From a virus, in the IMG/VR virus record IMGVR_UViG_3300027834_000005, positions 283,233 through 347,232 of that record: 64,000 nt of DNA; one strand, 5' to 3'. Made by a program: the position numbers and the translations under genes. Under the pieces are notes generated by a model that saw only the letters and a list, made by a program, of their open reading frames with translations, was not told the origin of the DNA and ran no database searches. Every line of letters starts with the position of its first letter. The first letter of the stretch is position 1. Below, piece after piece: positions 1-8,363 of the stretch.

Positions 1-900
1 ATTGTAGATGTTAATGGTGGTAGTGCTGTTGTTAATGCGGTAGTTGAAGCTATATGGGATAACGTAACGAGAACTGTTACTGGCCTTACAATCGTTAGTG
101 TTGGTTCTGGATACGTATCAGCGCCATCAGTTACTATCAGAGATCCTTTATCTAAGGTAATGTATAAGTTTAGATATGACTTAGGTTTGCCAACTGCAAC
201 ACCTACAGACATTACTAATGCTAACGCAGCTTTTAATGCCGTAGACGATCTTACATTTCCTCTGTCTAAGCTTATCGACTCAGTGGCTAATTCACAGTCG
301 CAGTTATTAGGTGCAGGCGGACAAGGCAAAGCAGTAATTATAGATTCTAGTGGACAAGCTGTCCTAGTAATGGACACGCCCAATCAGGCATCAGCTACCA
401 CTACAATCATCAATGAGATTAATAGTAGCTCAGCGTCATTGGCTCAATCAAGCCAGAACGTAGAAGTACTAACAGAATACTCTACATTACCAACAGCGCC
501 ACCATCAGTTATCATACCGACTGAAGATTTAGAAAGTGGACAGTTAGTGGCAACTGGTGCTAACACATGGACTAATGTAGAGATTGACGACAAGGATAAT
601 CCAGGTAATACGATTGTATTAGCTTATGATCCATTAGACTCTAATTCAATATTCCTGAAGTTTAGCGCTAAGCATTCTTCTGGTGATACGTTCTTAAGAA
701 ACGGATTCATGAACATCGTTGTGTACGATGGCGTGACTGACTTAACGACGTCAAGTACTGAAGTTAAAGCTCCTGCGTTGTCCGGCAATAACATTTATTT
801 CAGAACCTTTATGGTTACTGGACAGGCAGTCCTTCAGTATTGGCATACATTCCCTAACGACGTGGAATTAAAGTTTGCATCTACTGAATGGTTAGCTTAA
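1..900 (+). CDS. Virion structural protein, 3' part only
   Basis: The reading frame is already open at base 1 and ends with TAA at 900, so the start lies outside the window and 299 codons are visible. An internal ATG at 160 is not the start, because coding continues upstream with a segment reading GLTIVSVGSGYVSAPSVTI. That is the short beta repeat (GSGY.SAP.V) common in phage tail and baseplate proteins. The C-terminal 120 residues look like a beta-rich domain. No enzyme motif is seen. The position just before the nrd genes and near the PAAR gene suggests a baseplate or tail role (inference). The exact T4 equivalent was not recognised. Confidence 0.75.
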   Translation: MVDVNGGSAVVNAVVEAIWDNVTRTVTGLTIVSVGSGYVSAPSVTIRDPLSKVMYKFRYDLGLPTATPTDITNANAAFNAVDDLTFPLSKLIDSVANSQSQLLGAGGQGKAVIIDSSGQAVLVMDTPNQASATTTIINEINSSSASLAQSSQNVEVLTEYSTLPTAPPSVIIPTEDLESGQLVATGANTWTNVEIDDKDNPGNTIVLAYDPLDSNSIFLKFSAKHSSGDTFLRNGFMNIVVYDGVTDLTTSSTEVKAPALSGNNIYFRTFMVTGQAVLQYWHTFPNDVELKFASTEWLA

Positions 901-1364
901 TGGAATGGAATAATTGTACCTACATCGAAATGTTAAGGGAATGGAAGCAACATAGAGTAGATATTGTTGCTCTCCCTTTCGAAGATGCGATGAAAGCAGT
1001 CGCTAAATTTTGGGGAACGGTCCCCATACACACATCAAAAAATGTAAGATTATACGAACCGGAGACTTGGATGTCACCATGGGAAATCCTACATGAGAAT
1101 TCGCTATGCGAAAACAAGGTAGCCATAATGATCTACCATACGTTAGTAGCAGCTTATGAAGATGACGACGTCGATGTGACCATGAGAGTGGCATACGATA
1201 AGGGTGACGAGTTTCTCGTTGTCGCAGTAAACAGAACGTATATATCAGGGGACGCATGTACCTTGAACTATATTACTGGAAGTCCAGTCATGGAAGACGA
1301 CCAACCATCGATAAACTTCATACATACATTCGATGAGGACACTCCTCATCTTAGAGAAAAATAA
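900..1364 (+). CDS. Hypothetical protein (154 aa)
   Basis: The ATG at 900 overlaps the upstream TAA (TAATG), a translational-coupling arrangement used throughout this genome. An in-frame ATG at 888 would add four residues but lies inside the upstream gene. The product is acidic and soluble (run DDDVDVTMRV), with no membrane segment or recognised motif. It sits between a structural gene and nrdB, so its expression class cannot be inferred. Function unknown. Confidence 0.6.
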   Translation: MEWNNCTYIEMLREWKQHRVDIVALPFEDAMKAVAKFWGTVPIHTSKNVRLYEPETWMSPWEILHENSLCENKVAIMIYHTLVAAYEDDDVDVTMRVAYDKGDEFLVVAVNRTYISGDACTLNYITGSPVMEDDQPSINFIHTFDEDTPHLREK

Positions 1365-1387
1365 AATACAGTTAATCAGGAGATGTT

Positions 1388-2380
1388 ATGACTAAATTGA
1401 CAAGATGTCAACAAAAACAGTCAGCGTATATCGTCACCTATCCAGATGCAGTTAACTTTGCTGAGATGCAATCTTCTATCGCGTGGCCTCCATTGGAGAT
1501 CCCAGTAGAAGGTGACATACAGGAATTCTTAACCGGAGCAACGGAAAGTGATCGACACGCTGTTACTACAGTCCTAAAGCTATTCACCAAATATGAATTA
1601 GTGGCAGGCAACGAATACTGGGGCAATAGAATTGCAAAACGTTACCCTAGAGTATGCATACAACGTATGGCGAATTCATTTGCTAATGCAGAATTAAATA
1701 TGCACGCGCCGTTCTATAACGAATTGAACAAGGTACTTAACTTAGACACTGAAGAGTTCTATAACAGTTACCTAGAAGACGAAACATTAACCGCACGTAT
1801 GAAGCATATCGATTCAGTTGTTTCATCTAAGAATGACCTATTGTCAGTTGGTGCATTCTCTATTGTAGAAGGTGCGATTTTATATTCTGCCTTTGCTTTT
1901 TTAAAGCACTACAGAGTTGGCGGTAAAAATATGTTTAAGAATCTTATCTCAGGAATTAACTTTTCTGTTAGAGATGAGAACCTTCACTCAGAAGGCGGAG
2001 CATGGTTATTTAGAACACACAAAAAAGAACTTGAAGAAGCTGGACAACTTAGTTCAGAAGAACAAGAATCTTTACGTGATGAAGTTTATGAATTTGCCAC
2101 TACGGTATATGAGCACGAATGTAAGATCATTGAGATGTTATTTGAGAAAGGTAATATTCCAGGTATCACATCCACACAGCTGAAGCATTTTGTAGAAAGT
2201 AGAATTAATATGTGCTTGAAAAACTTAGGTTACCCTGCGTTATTCAAAGTGTCCTATAACCCTATTGCAGAATGGTTCTACGATAATATCAACGCGGTTA
2301 AACTGCATGATTTTTTCGACACTACAGGTTCAGAATACAACAGAAGTTGGAACCAAGACAAATTTGACGCATGGGATTAA
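1388..2380 (+). CDS. nrdB: Ribonucleoside-diphosphate reductase, beta subunit (class I)
   Basis: This is the small subunit (330 aa) of aerobic ribonucleotide reductase, which houses the metal/tyrosyl radical cofactor and works with NrdA to make dNDPs in the cytoplasm. Visible ligands are E102 and H106 in AELNMHAPFY, the likely radical Tyr110 four residues after the His, the helix with VEGAILYSAF, and the RDENLH pair (Glu, His). Glu70 in TKYELVAG is a candidate first ligand. The Glu-to-His spacing in AELNMH is one residue longer than the usual ExxH. A good ribosome site (AGGAGA) precedes ATG 1388. nrdB comes before nrdA here, the reverse of the usual bacterial order, with only 3 nt between them. 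Confidence 0.93.
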   Translation: MTKLTRCQQKQSAYIVTYPDAVNFAEMQSSIAWPPLEIPVEGDIQEFLTGATESDRHAVTTVLKLFTKYELVAGNEYWGNRIAKRYPRVCIQRMANSFANAELNMHAPFYNELNKVLNLDTEEFYNSYLEDETLTARMKHIDSVVSSKNDLLSVGAFSIVEGAILYSAFAFLKHYRVGGKNMFKNLISGINFSVRDENLHSEGGAWLFRTHKKELEEAGQLSSEEQESLRDEVYEFATTVYEHECKIIEMLFEKGNIPGITSTQLKHFVESRINMCLKNLGYPALFKVSYNPIAEWFYDNINAVKLHDFFDTTGSEYNRSWNQDKFDAWD

Positions 2381-2383
2381 AGC

Positions 2384-4135
2384 ATGGCCAAGGAAGATAA
2401 CATATACGAAATTCTTTCAGAAGAGAGAAAGAAATTACAGGACGAAGGTAAATTACCAGAATGGTTTACCACAGGCGGATGGCAGCTTTTCAAAGAGAAA
2501 GTAATGTATGACTGCGATGGATATATTCCTCAAGTAGTTAGAGTTGCTGAAGACTTAGCTAAGCACGCACCTTCCTTCCCAGAGAAAGGACACAAACACG
2601 GAGATCTTCTTAGAGCTAACTACGGTGACAACTGGAAAGACGTTTTCATCGCATTGTTCAAGGATGGTGATTTAGCACCGTCTTCTCCATTAATCGCCAA
2701 TGGCGGAACTGATAGAGGCTGTACAGTTAGTTGTTCAGGCGGAGTAATCCCTGACTCTATCGGTGGGTTCTATAAAGCTCAACATGAGACTGCTCTGTTG
2801 ACTAAAGAAGGATTCGGTACAAGTGCATACTTAGGTGATATTAGACCTCGCGGTTTTACATTCGCTGGCGGTGGCACAGCATCAGGTACATACCCAGTAC
2901 TACGTGACTTTGTACAACTAAGTAAAGATGTTAGTCAAGGCGCAGTACGTCGTGGCGCATGGGCAGGATACATAGAAATCGATCATGATGATTTTGATGA
3001 ATGGGCAGACATGTTACATAAAAATCCAGAAGGTATTAATATCGGTTGGGTTGTAACTAAAGAAGTAATCCAGAAATGGGTTGATAAAGATCCAGAAATG
3101 ATTCGTCGTTTCAAGAAAGCTTTATGGATTAAGTGTCAATCTGGTAAAGGTTACTTTTGGAAAGTAGATCACGTAAATGATCAACAGCCGCAGATGTATA
3201 AAGACAAAGGTTTGGCCAATAAAGCTTCTAACCTATGTACTGAAATTACATTGCACGCCGATGATGAACATACTTATACGTGCGTACTTTCTTCCATGAA
3301 TGGTTATCACTATGACCGTTGGAAAGATACTGGTGCTGTCTTTGCATCAACAGTATTACTTGATTGTAATGCTCAAGCTTTCTTAGAGAGAGCAAAAGGT
3401 ATTGAAGGTTTGGAAAAATCTGTACGCTTCACCGAAAAGTCACGCGCTTTAGGTTTAGGACTACTAGGATTCCATTCTTACTTACAGAAGAATATGGTTG
3501 CTATGGATAGCTTTGAAGCTCATCAGATCAACAATACAATGTTCAAGCACATGCACGATGAATCTCTAGCAGCTTCACAGTGGATGGCGGGTGAATGGGG
3601 CGAACCAGAATGGTGTAAAGGTTACGGCGTACGTAATACACATCGCATGGCAATAGCACCTAACATGAGTTCTGCTGTAATGGCTGGTCAAGTATCTCAG
3701 GGTATAGAACCAATCATTGCTAACGTTTACACTCAGGCTACGACTGCTGGTGAAATGCAACGTATCAATCCAGAGTTCTTGAAGATTGCTAAAGAGCGCG
3801 GTAAGTACAATAAGACAACTATCCGTTCTATCATTGATAGATTGGGATCAGTACAGCACTTAGATTGGTTGACTGAAAACGAAAAGAATGTATTTAAAAC
3901 TGCATTCGAAATCGATCAACGTCTATTACTACGTTTAGCTTCAACTAGACAGCAATGGATTGACCAAGGGCAATCTCTTAACTTGTTCTTCTCTGCAGAT
4001 GAAGATGAATCTTACATTGCGGAAGTACACAGAGAGTTCTTCATGGATGACAGACTGAAAGGTTTGTACTACTTGAGAACAATGGCCGGTGTTGATGCCG
4101 CTAAAGATAGTGATTGTGCAGCATGTGAAGGATGA
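2384..4135 (+). CDS. nrdA: Ribonucleoside-diphosphate reductase, alpha subunit (class I)
   Basis: This is the catalytic large subunit (583 aa, against about 760 in E. coli) that reduces ribonucleotides. Visible parts are the redox cysteine region C113/C117 (CTVSCSGG), the active-site motif NLCTEI, the second redox Cys in TCVLSSMN, the phosphate-binding/active-site loop IAPNMSSAV followed by GIEPI, the radical-transfer tyrosines in LYYLRT, and the C-terminal shuttle cysteines in DCAACEG. The N-terminal ATP-cone domain that mediates dATP shut-off is missing and the barrel is shortened. A dATP-insensitive enzyme is therefore plausible (inference). The gene sits 3 nt after nrdB, and its TGA overlaps the next ATG. 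Confidence 0.94.
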   Translation: MAKEDNIYEILSEERKKLQDEGKLPEWFTTGGWQLFKEKVMYDCDGYIPQVVRVAEDLAKHAPSFPEKGHKHGDLLRANYGDNWKDVFIALFKDGDLAPSSPLIANGGTDRGCTVSCSGGVIPDSIGGFYKAQHETALLTKEGFGTSAYLGDIRPRGFTFAGGGTASGTYPVLRDFVQLSKDVSQGAVRRGAWAGYIEIDHDDFDEWADMLHKNPEGINIGWVVTKEVIQKWVDKDPEMIRRFKKALWIKCQSGKGYFWKVDHVNDQQPQMYKDKGLANKASNLCTEITLHADDEHTYTCVLSSMNGYHYDRWKDTGAVFASTVLLDCNAQAFLERAKGIEGLEKSVRFTEKSRALGLGLLGFHSYLQKNMVAMDSFEAHQINNTMFKHMHDESLAASQWMAGEWGEPEWCKGYGVRNTHRMAIAPNMSSAVMAGQVSQGIEPIIANVYTQATTAGEMQRINPEFLKIAKERGKYNKTTIRSIIDRLGSVQHLDWLTENEKNVFKTAFEIDQRLLLRLASTRQQWIDQGQSLNLFFSADEDESYIAEVHREFFMDDRLKGLYYLRTMAGVDAAKDSDCAACEG

Positions 4136-4239
4136 TTACTCGTAGGGGTAAGGTGATCTTTGTGGAGGTAGGGGATATGGCCACCGCCGAAGCAGAGATG
4201 TTACTGAAGAAGCTAAAGAGAAAGCGCAGGGCTAGATAA
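4132..4239 (+). CDS. Small basic protein (35 aa)
   Basis: The ATG at 4132 overlaps the nrdA stop (ATGA). The peptide ends in a very basic tail, LLKKLKRKRRAR, preceded by an acidic helix. A ribosome site is not obvious, so coupling to nrdA translation is likely. Function unknown. The tight overlap and clean stop favour a real gene over chance. Confidence 0.5.
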   Translation: MITRRGKVIFVEVGDMATAEAEMLLKKLKRKRRAR

Positions 4240-4279
4240 TCTAGTCCAGCTACACAAATAATTATACACATACAAAAAG

Positions 4280-4287
4280 GATAAATA
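4280..4287 (+). promoter_or_regulatory. Possible late promoter GATAAATA
   Basis: The octamer matches the late element seen elsewhere in this window, but it ends only 3 nt before ATG 4291 and would give an almost leaderless mRNA. The preceding AAAGG may simply be the ribosome site. Weak call. Confidence 0.3.
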
Positions 4288-4290
4288 CAA

Positions 4291-4626
4291 ATGATTAAAG
4301 AAAAAACTACACTTATAGAAGAAGGCGCGATCATCGGAGTTAAATTTGTTTCTGGTGAAGACGTTATGGCAAAGATCGGAAAAATATTAGGTGACCAAGT
4401 AGAATTAATTCTACCTCACTCTTTGGTAACATCGCACGAAGGAGCAGCGTTTATGGCTTGGCCTTCAATGGTGAGCGATGACTCGTTTTTCGTTCATAAG
4501 AATAAAATTATGATTGCCTATCCGTTAAGAGAAGATTTCTTAAACCAATACTCTCCACTTCATGGTGAAGTTGAGGAAGAAAAAGCTGGCATCTTTATGC
4601 CGCCAGAGAAGAAGATAATTTCATAA
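4291..4626 (+). CDS. Small Sm-like phage protein (111 aa)
   Basis: The sequence has the pattern GVKFVSGEDVMAKI...LILPHSLV...MAWPSMVSDDSFFVHKNKIM. It resembles short beta-barrel (Sm/Hfq-like) proteins that I recall as widespread in T4-like marine phages. The fold assignment rests on pattern memory and is tentative. The stop overlaps the start of the PAAR gene (TAATG), so the two are likely co-expressed late. Role unknown; RNA binding or tail assembly are both possible. Confidence 0.55.
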   Translation: MIKEKTTLIEEGAIIGVKFVSGEDVMAKIGKILGDQVELILPHSLVTSHEGAAFMAWPSMVSDDSFFVHKNKIMIAYPLREDFLNQYSPLHGEVEEEKAGIFMPPEKKIIS

Positions 4627-4919
4627 TGACTATTCCGGTATCCAGATTAGGAGATCTATCTACTCCAGACCCATGTAAAGCTCCTCCAAGAGCTAGTATA
4701 CAAGGTTCGGGTAATGTATTTGTTAATGGGATTCCGGTACATAGAGTCGGCGATGCTTGGGCACCACATGCTTGCCCAGGTTCACCTCCGCATGCAGCCA
4801 CCACCGCTGTCGGATCGGCAACAGTTTTTGTAAACGGTATGCCTATTTCAAGACTAGGTGATCTCATTAGTTGTGGTTCTACCATAGCTGTGGGTTCTGG
4901 GAATGTATTCGCGGGATAA
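4626..4919 (+). CDS. PAAR-repeat tail spike tip protein
   Basis: This 97-residue protein has the hallmark repeats of the PAAR family: three blocks of the type VNGIPVHRVGD, VNGMPISRLGD and a terminal GSGNVFAG, with His and Cys residues suited to bind one metal ion at the tip. PAAR proteins fold as a cone that sharpens the central spike of contractile tails (T4 gp5/gp5.4 complex) and helps pierce the outer membrane. The first residues (PVSRLGDLSTPD) start the first repeat, so ATG 4626 is right. It sits in a late cluster with the neighbouring presumed baseplate gene. Confidence 0.92.
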   Translation: MTIPVSRLGDLSTPDPCKAPPRASIQGSGNVFVNGIPVHRVGDAWAPHACPGSPPHAATTAVGSATVFVNGMPISRLGDLISCGSTIAVGSGNVFAG

Positions 4920-4921
4920 TT

Positions 4922-5743
4922 ATGGCTTATTTGAATGAAAATGGCGAGTGGGTTTTAGGCGATGCCGTAGAATCCACTACTCAGCCTGAAGAAGAATTAC
5001 GTGATGAAAATGGGTGTCTACCCATTGATCCAACCCAACCTTATAAACCGCCTTGTTTTCTTCCCAGTGAAGAAGATTGCGTGTCCCCATATGTTATAAG
5101 ACAGAAGAGTAGAGAAACAGTATCTGGATTTGTTTATAGATCAGTAGACACTGGAAAGAGACCTTATGTAAGTATGACATGGCAGTATCATAATGGCACG
5201 TCTTATGTTGATACAACTAATTATAATAATATGAAGATTACGTCAGCCGGTGCCGCTAACAAGCCAAGAGCTAAGTTCACTACATACGATGATAGTAATG
5301 GTTCCCAAGAAACTTTATACGGAAGTCATTATGAATTGACAGTTACTATACCTCCTGTGCTACCCGCTACAGTTGGAACAACTGTAACAACATACGTAAA
5401 TGCGATGAATGCCTCTACTACAGCGTTAAGTGCCAGCTCATTTGTAAGGTTGCCCAATGTTGATGAGCTAGAAAACTACACTAGAAATATTGATGGTGTC
5501 GGTGGATTTGAACCGTCCAGTATCACTACGTATTTTAGCAAGCAAAGATTGGAATATAATATTCCGGTGGATGGAGTTTCAACAGTAACAGAAATTGAAG
5601 ACCCTACGTCATTAAGGACAGGTCCATTTGAGACTATCGCTTATGAAGGGTTGACAGAAGAGAACAATGACATCGGTAGGTTAGAAGATGGTGTTGGTAA
5701 AGTAAGATATAATTATGTGACGTCCTTATGGGAAGAACTATAA
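4922..5743 (+). CDS. Presumed baseplate/tail protein (273 aa)
   Basis: ATG 4922 follows the PAAR stop by 2 nt. An upstream in-frame ATG at 4871 would run through the PAAR gene and is rejected. The N-terminus is acidic with a Cys/Pro-rich stretch (PPCFLPSEEDCVSPYV). The rest is Thr/Ser-rich and looks beta-structured, typical of virion proteins. No enzymatic motif was seen. Adjacency to the spike tip is the main argument for a baseplate role. Confidence 0.65.
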   Translation: MAYLNENGEWVLGDAVESTTQPEEELRDENGCLPIDPTQPYKPPCFLPSEEDCVSPYVIRQKSRETVSGFVYRSVDTGKRPYVSMTWQYHNGTSYVDTTNYNNMKITSAGAANKPRAKFTTYDDSNGSQETLYGSHYELTVTIPPVLPATVGTTVTTYVNAMNASTTALSASSFVRLPNVDELENYTRNIDGVGGFEPSSITTYFSKQRLEYNIPVDGVSTVTEIEDPTSLRTGPFETIAYEGLTEENNDIGRLEDGVGKVRYNYVTSLWEEL

Positions 5744-5749
5744 AACGAC

Positions 5750-5778
5750 TTGACAATTAGTTAGAGAGGTACTATAAT
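5750..5778 (+). promoter_or_regulatory. Consensus sigma70 promoter overlapping a start codon
   Basis: TTGACA (5750-5755), 17-nt spacer, TATAAT (5773-5778): a perfect match to the bacterial consensus. The last two bases of the -10 are the first two of ATG 5777. RNA starting from it would begin inside that gene, so it more likely feeds the genes from 6058 onward. Confidence 0.7.
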
Positions 5779-6001
5779 GTCGTACGGTAATACAGGAAGT
5801 AATAACAGCAACTACAATGAAAGAAAGCGTAGTGGCGGTGGTGGTAAAAGTGCATACGAGATCAGAACAGATGTTTTGAAATTGGCAATGGAACTACATA
5901 ACGTCAATAGTACTGGAAAGGGTGAAGAAATTGATCCTGACAAAGTTATTGAAACAGCTACTAAGTTTAACGACTTCATTTCTAAAAAGAATGACAAATA
6001 A
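5777..6001 (+). CDS. Small conserved T4-like phage protein (74 aa)
   Basis: There is a Gly/Asn/Ser-rich disordered N-terminus (first 27 residues), then a predicted helix YEIRTDVLKLAMELHN. That helix resembles small T4-like proteins of unknown function. AGAGAGG lies 6 nt before ATG 5777 as ribosome site. The start codon overlaps a consensus -10 element, so the gene must be translated from an upstream transcript. Confidence 0.65.
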   Translation: MSYGNTGSNNSNYNERKRSGGGGKSAYEIRTDVLKLAMELHNVNSTGKGEEIDPDKVIETATKFNDFISKKNDK

Positions 6002-6013
6002 CGCACAGTAACA

Positions 6014-6042
6014 TTGATTGCTGTGCTCAATATGGTTATACA
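6014..6042 (+). promoter_or_regulatory. Possible weak promoter
   Basis: TTGATT (6014-6019), 17 nt, TATACA (6037-6042), just before the phosphatase gene. It overlaps an inverted repeat GCACAG/CTGTGC (6003-6008 and 6021-6026). Both could be chance. Confidence 0.3.
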
Positions 6043-6057
6043 CGAGGTAACGTGACC

Positions 6058-6819
6058 ATGGACATGAGTAAAGTAATCCTAGATCATATGGAAGGGTTCT
6101 TAGTCATCAGTGATATTCATGGAGAATATGACAAGATGATGGGGGCGGTTGAATATGCAAAAAGTCACTACCTTCATATAGTCTTCTTAGGGGATTTGGT
6201 TGATGGTGGTGATAAGCCATATGAAACAGTTAAAGAAGTAAAGTCTCTTTTAGACAGCGGCATGGCAACTTTTATCATGGGAAACCACGATTATAAATGG
6301 CACAGGGCTATCTTGGGAAACAAAGTAATCTTTACCGACTATATGGTTTCTACAATTTTTGATATACCTCTTGGTTCAGAACAAGACTTCATGGACACGT
6401 ACAAATATGTATGTGAGCATAAAAACACATCAGTCCATGCGATATACATGGAATGGGCATTTGTTCATGCTGCCATCGTTCCTAACGTATACACAGATGT
6501 AGATCTCACTAAGAAAGAGACTCATACTCTATTGTACGGTAGCACCAACGGTAGGCGTGATGACAGGGGATTCCCTGTGAGGTTATACGATTGGATAGAT
6601 GATATCCCAAAGGGCCACAAAGCGATTGTGGGGCACGACAGAGCGCCTATGGGCAAGACTTTTGATGGTAGGCCAGAAATGTACGGTGGTGCATTAGGCG
6701 GGTTAGCCATTTTTACAGATACCGGATGTGGAAAGAGAGACGACGGGACATTAACAGTCACTAGTCTTAAGTTTGTATACGACATCGGGTTAACTTTTGA
6801 TAGATTTATTTCATTTTGA
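6058..6819 (+). CDS. Calcineurin-like metallophosphatase
   Basis: The two-metal phosphoesterase signature is complete: SDIHGEYDKM (about residues 17-26), GDLVDGGDK, GNHDYKW, and a C-terminal VGHDRAP. This order is typical of PPP-type bacterial and phage phosphatases (PrpA/PrpE, lambda phosphatase or Ap4A hydrolase relatives). The substrate cannot be told from sequence: phosphoprotein, ADP-ribose or dinucleoside polyphosphate are all possible. GAGGTAA precedes both GTG 6052 and ATG 6058; the ATG has better spacing. A second, divergent member lies at 14043. Confidence 0.85.
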   Translation: MDMSKVILDHMEGFLVISDIHGEYDKMMGAVEYAKSHYLHIVFLGDLVDGGDKPYETVKEVKSLLDSGMATFIMGNHDYKWHRAILGNKVIFTDYMVSTIFDIPLGSEQDFMDTYKYVCEHKNTSVHAIYMEWAFVHAAIVPNVYTDVDLTKKETHTLLYGSTNGRRDDRGFPVRLYDWIDDIPKGHKAIVGHDRAPMGKTFDGRPEMYGGALGGLAIFTDTGCGKRDDGTLTVTSLKFVYDIGLTFDRFISF

Positions 6820-6826
6820 GGTGATT

Positions 6827-7048
6827 ATGAGCGAATTATGTGATATACTTGATTCTTTCGTCAGTAATGTTTCTACCTACCCTTGCGGTAAGAGAGAGAA
6901 CGAACTAATAAAACTACGGATGGGATTGAATGACAAATACTGTCCTTTGATCGTTGAAATGACTATTGGAAGGTATGTAAAAGATGGTAAGCTTACCCAC
7001 TGCCAAAGCACTATTGATGCACTTGATGATGTTGTTCTCGTTAAATGA
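6827..7048 (+). CDS. Hypothetical protein (73 aa)
   Basis: ATG 6827 has a good ribosome site (GAGGTG) that overlaps the upstream stop region. An in-frame ATG at 6797 lies inside the phosphatase gene and is rejected. The product is soluble with two Cys and no recognised motif. Its 3' end overlaps the hydrolase gene. Confidence 0.6.
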   Translation: MSELCDILDSFVSNVSTYPCGKRENELIKLRMGLNDKYCPLIVEMTIGRYVKDGKLTHCQSTIDALDDVVLVK

Positions 7049-7517
7049 TGGACAAATAGATCAAGAACAAGCGTACTGCATGGCTATAAATATTTACCAC
7101 GAAGCTAGATCCGAATCTATTGCAGGTCAGATAGAAGTAGCTCACGCTACTATGGAACGTGTTAGGGATAAAAGATTCCCTAGTACTATATGCGGAGTGG
7201 TATTACAAACGAACCGTGATTCTTTGGGTAGACCAAAGTTATATCGCTGTTCGTTTTCTTGGTTTTGCGATGGCAAGCCAGATGATATTGAATTTGTTAA
7301 GAAAGGCAAGTTCATGATCATAGATTACAGAAACTTTATGACGGCGTCTATGGTGGCGTTGAGAGTAATAAACGGTGACTATAAAAGCGAGTGCGAAGGT
7401 GCTAACTTTTATTATAATCCTACTTTAGCTTCACCTCGGTGGGCTAAACACTACACATTAAAATGCAGGATAGGAAATCATGCATTTCACAGACGAGAGA
7501 AAGGAAGTCTTTTATGA
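7026..7517 (+). CDS. Cell-wall hydrolase, SleB family
   Basis: The sequence matches the hydrolase_2/SleB fold: AINIYHEARSESIAGQIEVAHATMERV, with the catalytic-type Glu in YHEAR, then CSFSWFCDGK and GANFYYNP...PRWAKH. SleB enzymes are lytic transglycosylases or amidases that cut peptidoglycan, so this is the best candidate endolysin in the window (inference). No signal peptide is evident; about ten mostly hydrophobic residues precede the domain. In-frame starts at 6984, 7017, 7026 and 7029 are possible, and none has a strong ribosome site. The stop overlaps the thyA start (ATGA). Confidence 0.85.
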   Translation: MMLFSLNDGQIDQEQAYCMAINIYHEARSESIAGQIEVAHATMERVRDKRFPSTICGVVLQTNRDSLGRPKLYRCSFSWFCDGKPDDIEFVKKGKFMIIDYRNFMTASMVALRVINGDYKSECEGANFYYNPTLASPRWAKHYTLKCRIGNHAFHRREKGSLL

Positions 7518-8362
7518 AGAATTATCTTGAATTATTGCAAGATATTAAGGACAATGGAGTTGTCAAAGGAAGTAGATCAGGTAAAACCACATCCGTATTT
7601 GGCAGATCCCTTAGATGGGATCTTTCAGAAGGATTCCCCGCATTAACTACTAGAAGAGTACCCCTACGTTTCGCTTTTGAGGAAACATGGTTCTTCCTTA
7701 GTGGTAGCACAGACACTACCATCTTAGCAGACAAAAACATTCCCATTTGGGAAGGAAACACCACGCGTGAGTTTTTAGATGATAAAGGCCTTACTGATTT
7801 GCCAGTTGGCAGCTTAGGAACAGGCTATTCTCATCAGTGGAGAAACTTTGGTGGCGCTATAGGCGGTGATGACGGCATAGACCAGATCACAGAGCTTGTA
7901 GAAGGCCTTAAGAACGATCCTAACTCAAGAAGGCACATTGTGTCGGGTTGGAATCCAAAGCAGTTAGACGGCACTCCACTGCCTCCATGTCACGTATATA
8001 ATCAATACTATATTGCAGAAGGCAAATTGCACTCCACATTCATGATGAGAAGCACAGACGTTCCGTTTGGTCTCCCATTTAATATGATGGGCTATGCACT
8101 TCTTAACATGGCGATTGCTAAGCTATTAGGATTGGAAGCTGGTGACTTGGTTTACTTCGGTAATGACGTTCATATCTATGAAGAGCAGATGCCTATGGTG
8201 GATGAGATGTTACAGCGCACACCTGACGCCATGCCTACTCTAATAATCAAAAAAGATCTGAAAACGATTGACGATTTGCTGTCTATGGAGTATAATGATA
8301 TTGAGCTGAAGGACTATGCGCCACAGCCAGATATAAAAAATAAGCCAAAGATGGCGGTGTAA
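7514..8362 (+). CDS. thyA: Thymidylate synthase (ThyA type)
   Basis: Converts dUMP to dTMP using methylene-tetrahydrofolate. The 282-residue protein shows the N-terminal folate/phosphate region (GSRSGKTTSVFG...FPALTTRRVP), the paired arginines of the dimer-spanning phosphate site (SRRHIVSGWNP), the catalytic cysteine in LPPCHVYNQY, and the nucleotide motif RSTDVPFGLPFNM. AAAGGAAG sits upstream of ATG 7514, which overlaps the hydrolase stop. An in-frame ATG at 7463 would lie in the upstream gene. It works with the DHFR at 12417 and the NrdAB pair in phage dNTP supply. Confidence 0.96.
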   Translation: MKNYLELLQDIKDNGVVKGSRSGKTTSVFGRSLRWDLSEGFPALTTRRVPLRFAFEETWFFLSGSTDTTILADKNIPIWEGNTTREFLDDKGLTDLPVGSLGTGYSHQWRNFGGAIGGDDGIDQITELVEGLKNDPNSRRHIVSGWNPKQLDGTPLPPCHVYNQYYIAEGKLHSTFMMRSTDVPFGLPFNMMGYALLNMAIAKLLGLEAGDLVYFGNDVHIYEEQMPMVDEMLQRTPDAMPTLIIKKDLKTIDDLLSMEYNDIELKDYAPQPDIKNKPKMAV

Positions 8363-8363
8363 T

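Noticed and set aside
7085-7092. TATAAATA late-promoter match
   Set aside because: It lies inside the hydrolase coding sequence and no gene begins at a suitable distance downstream.
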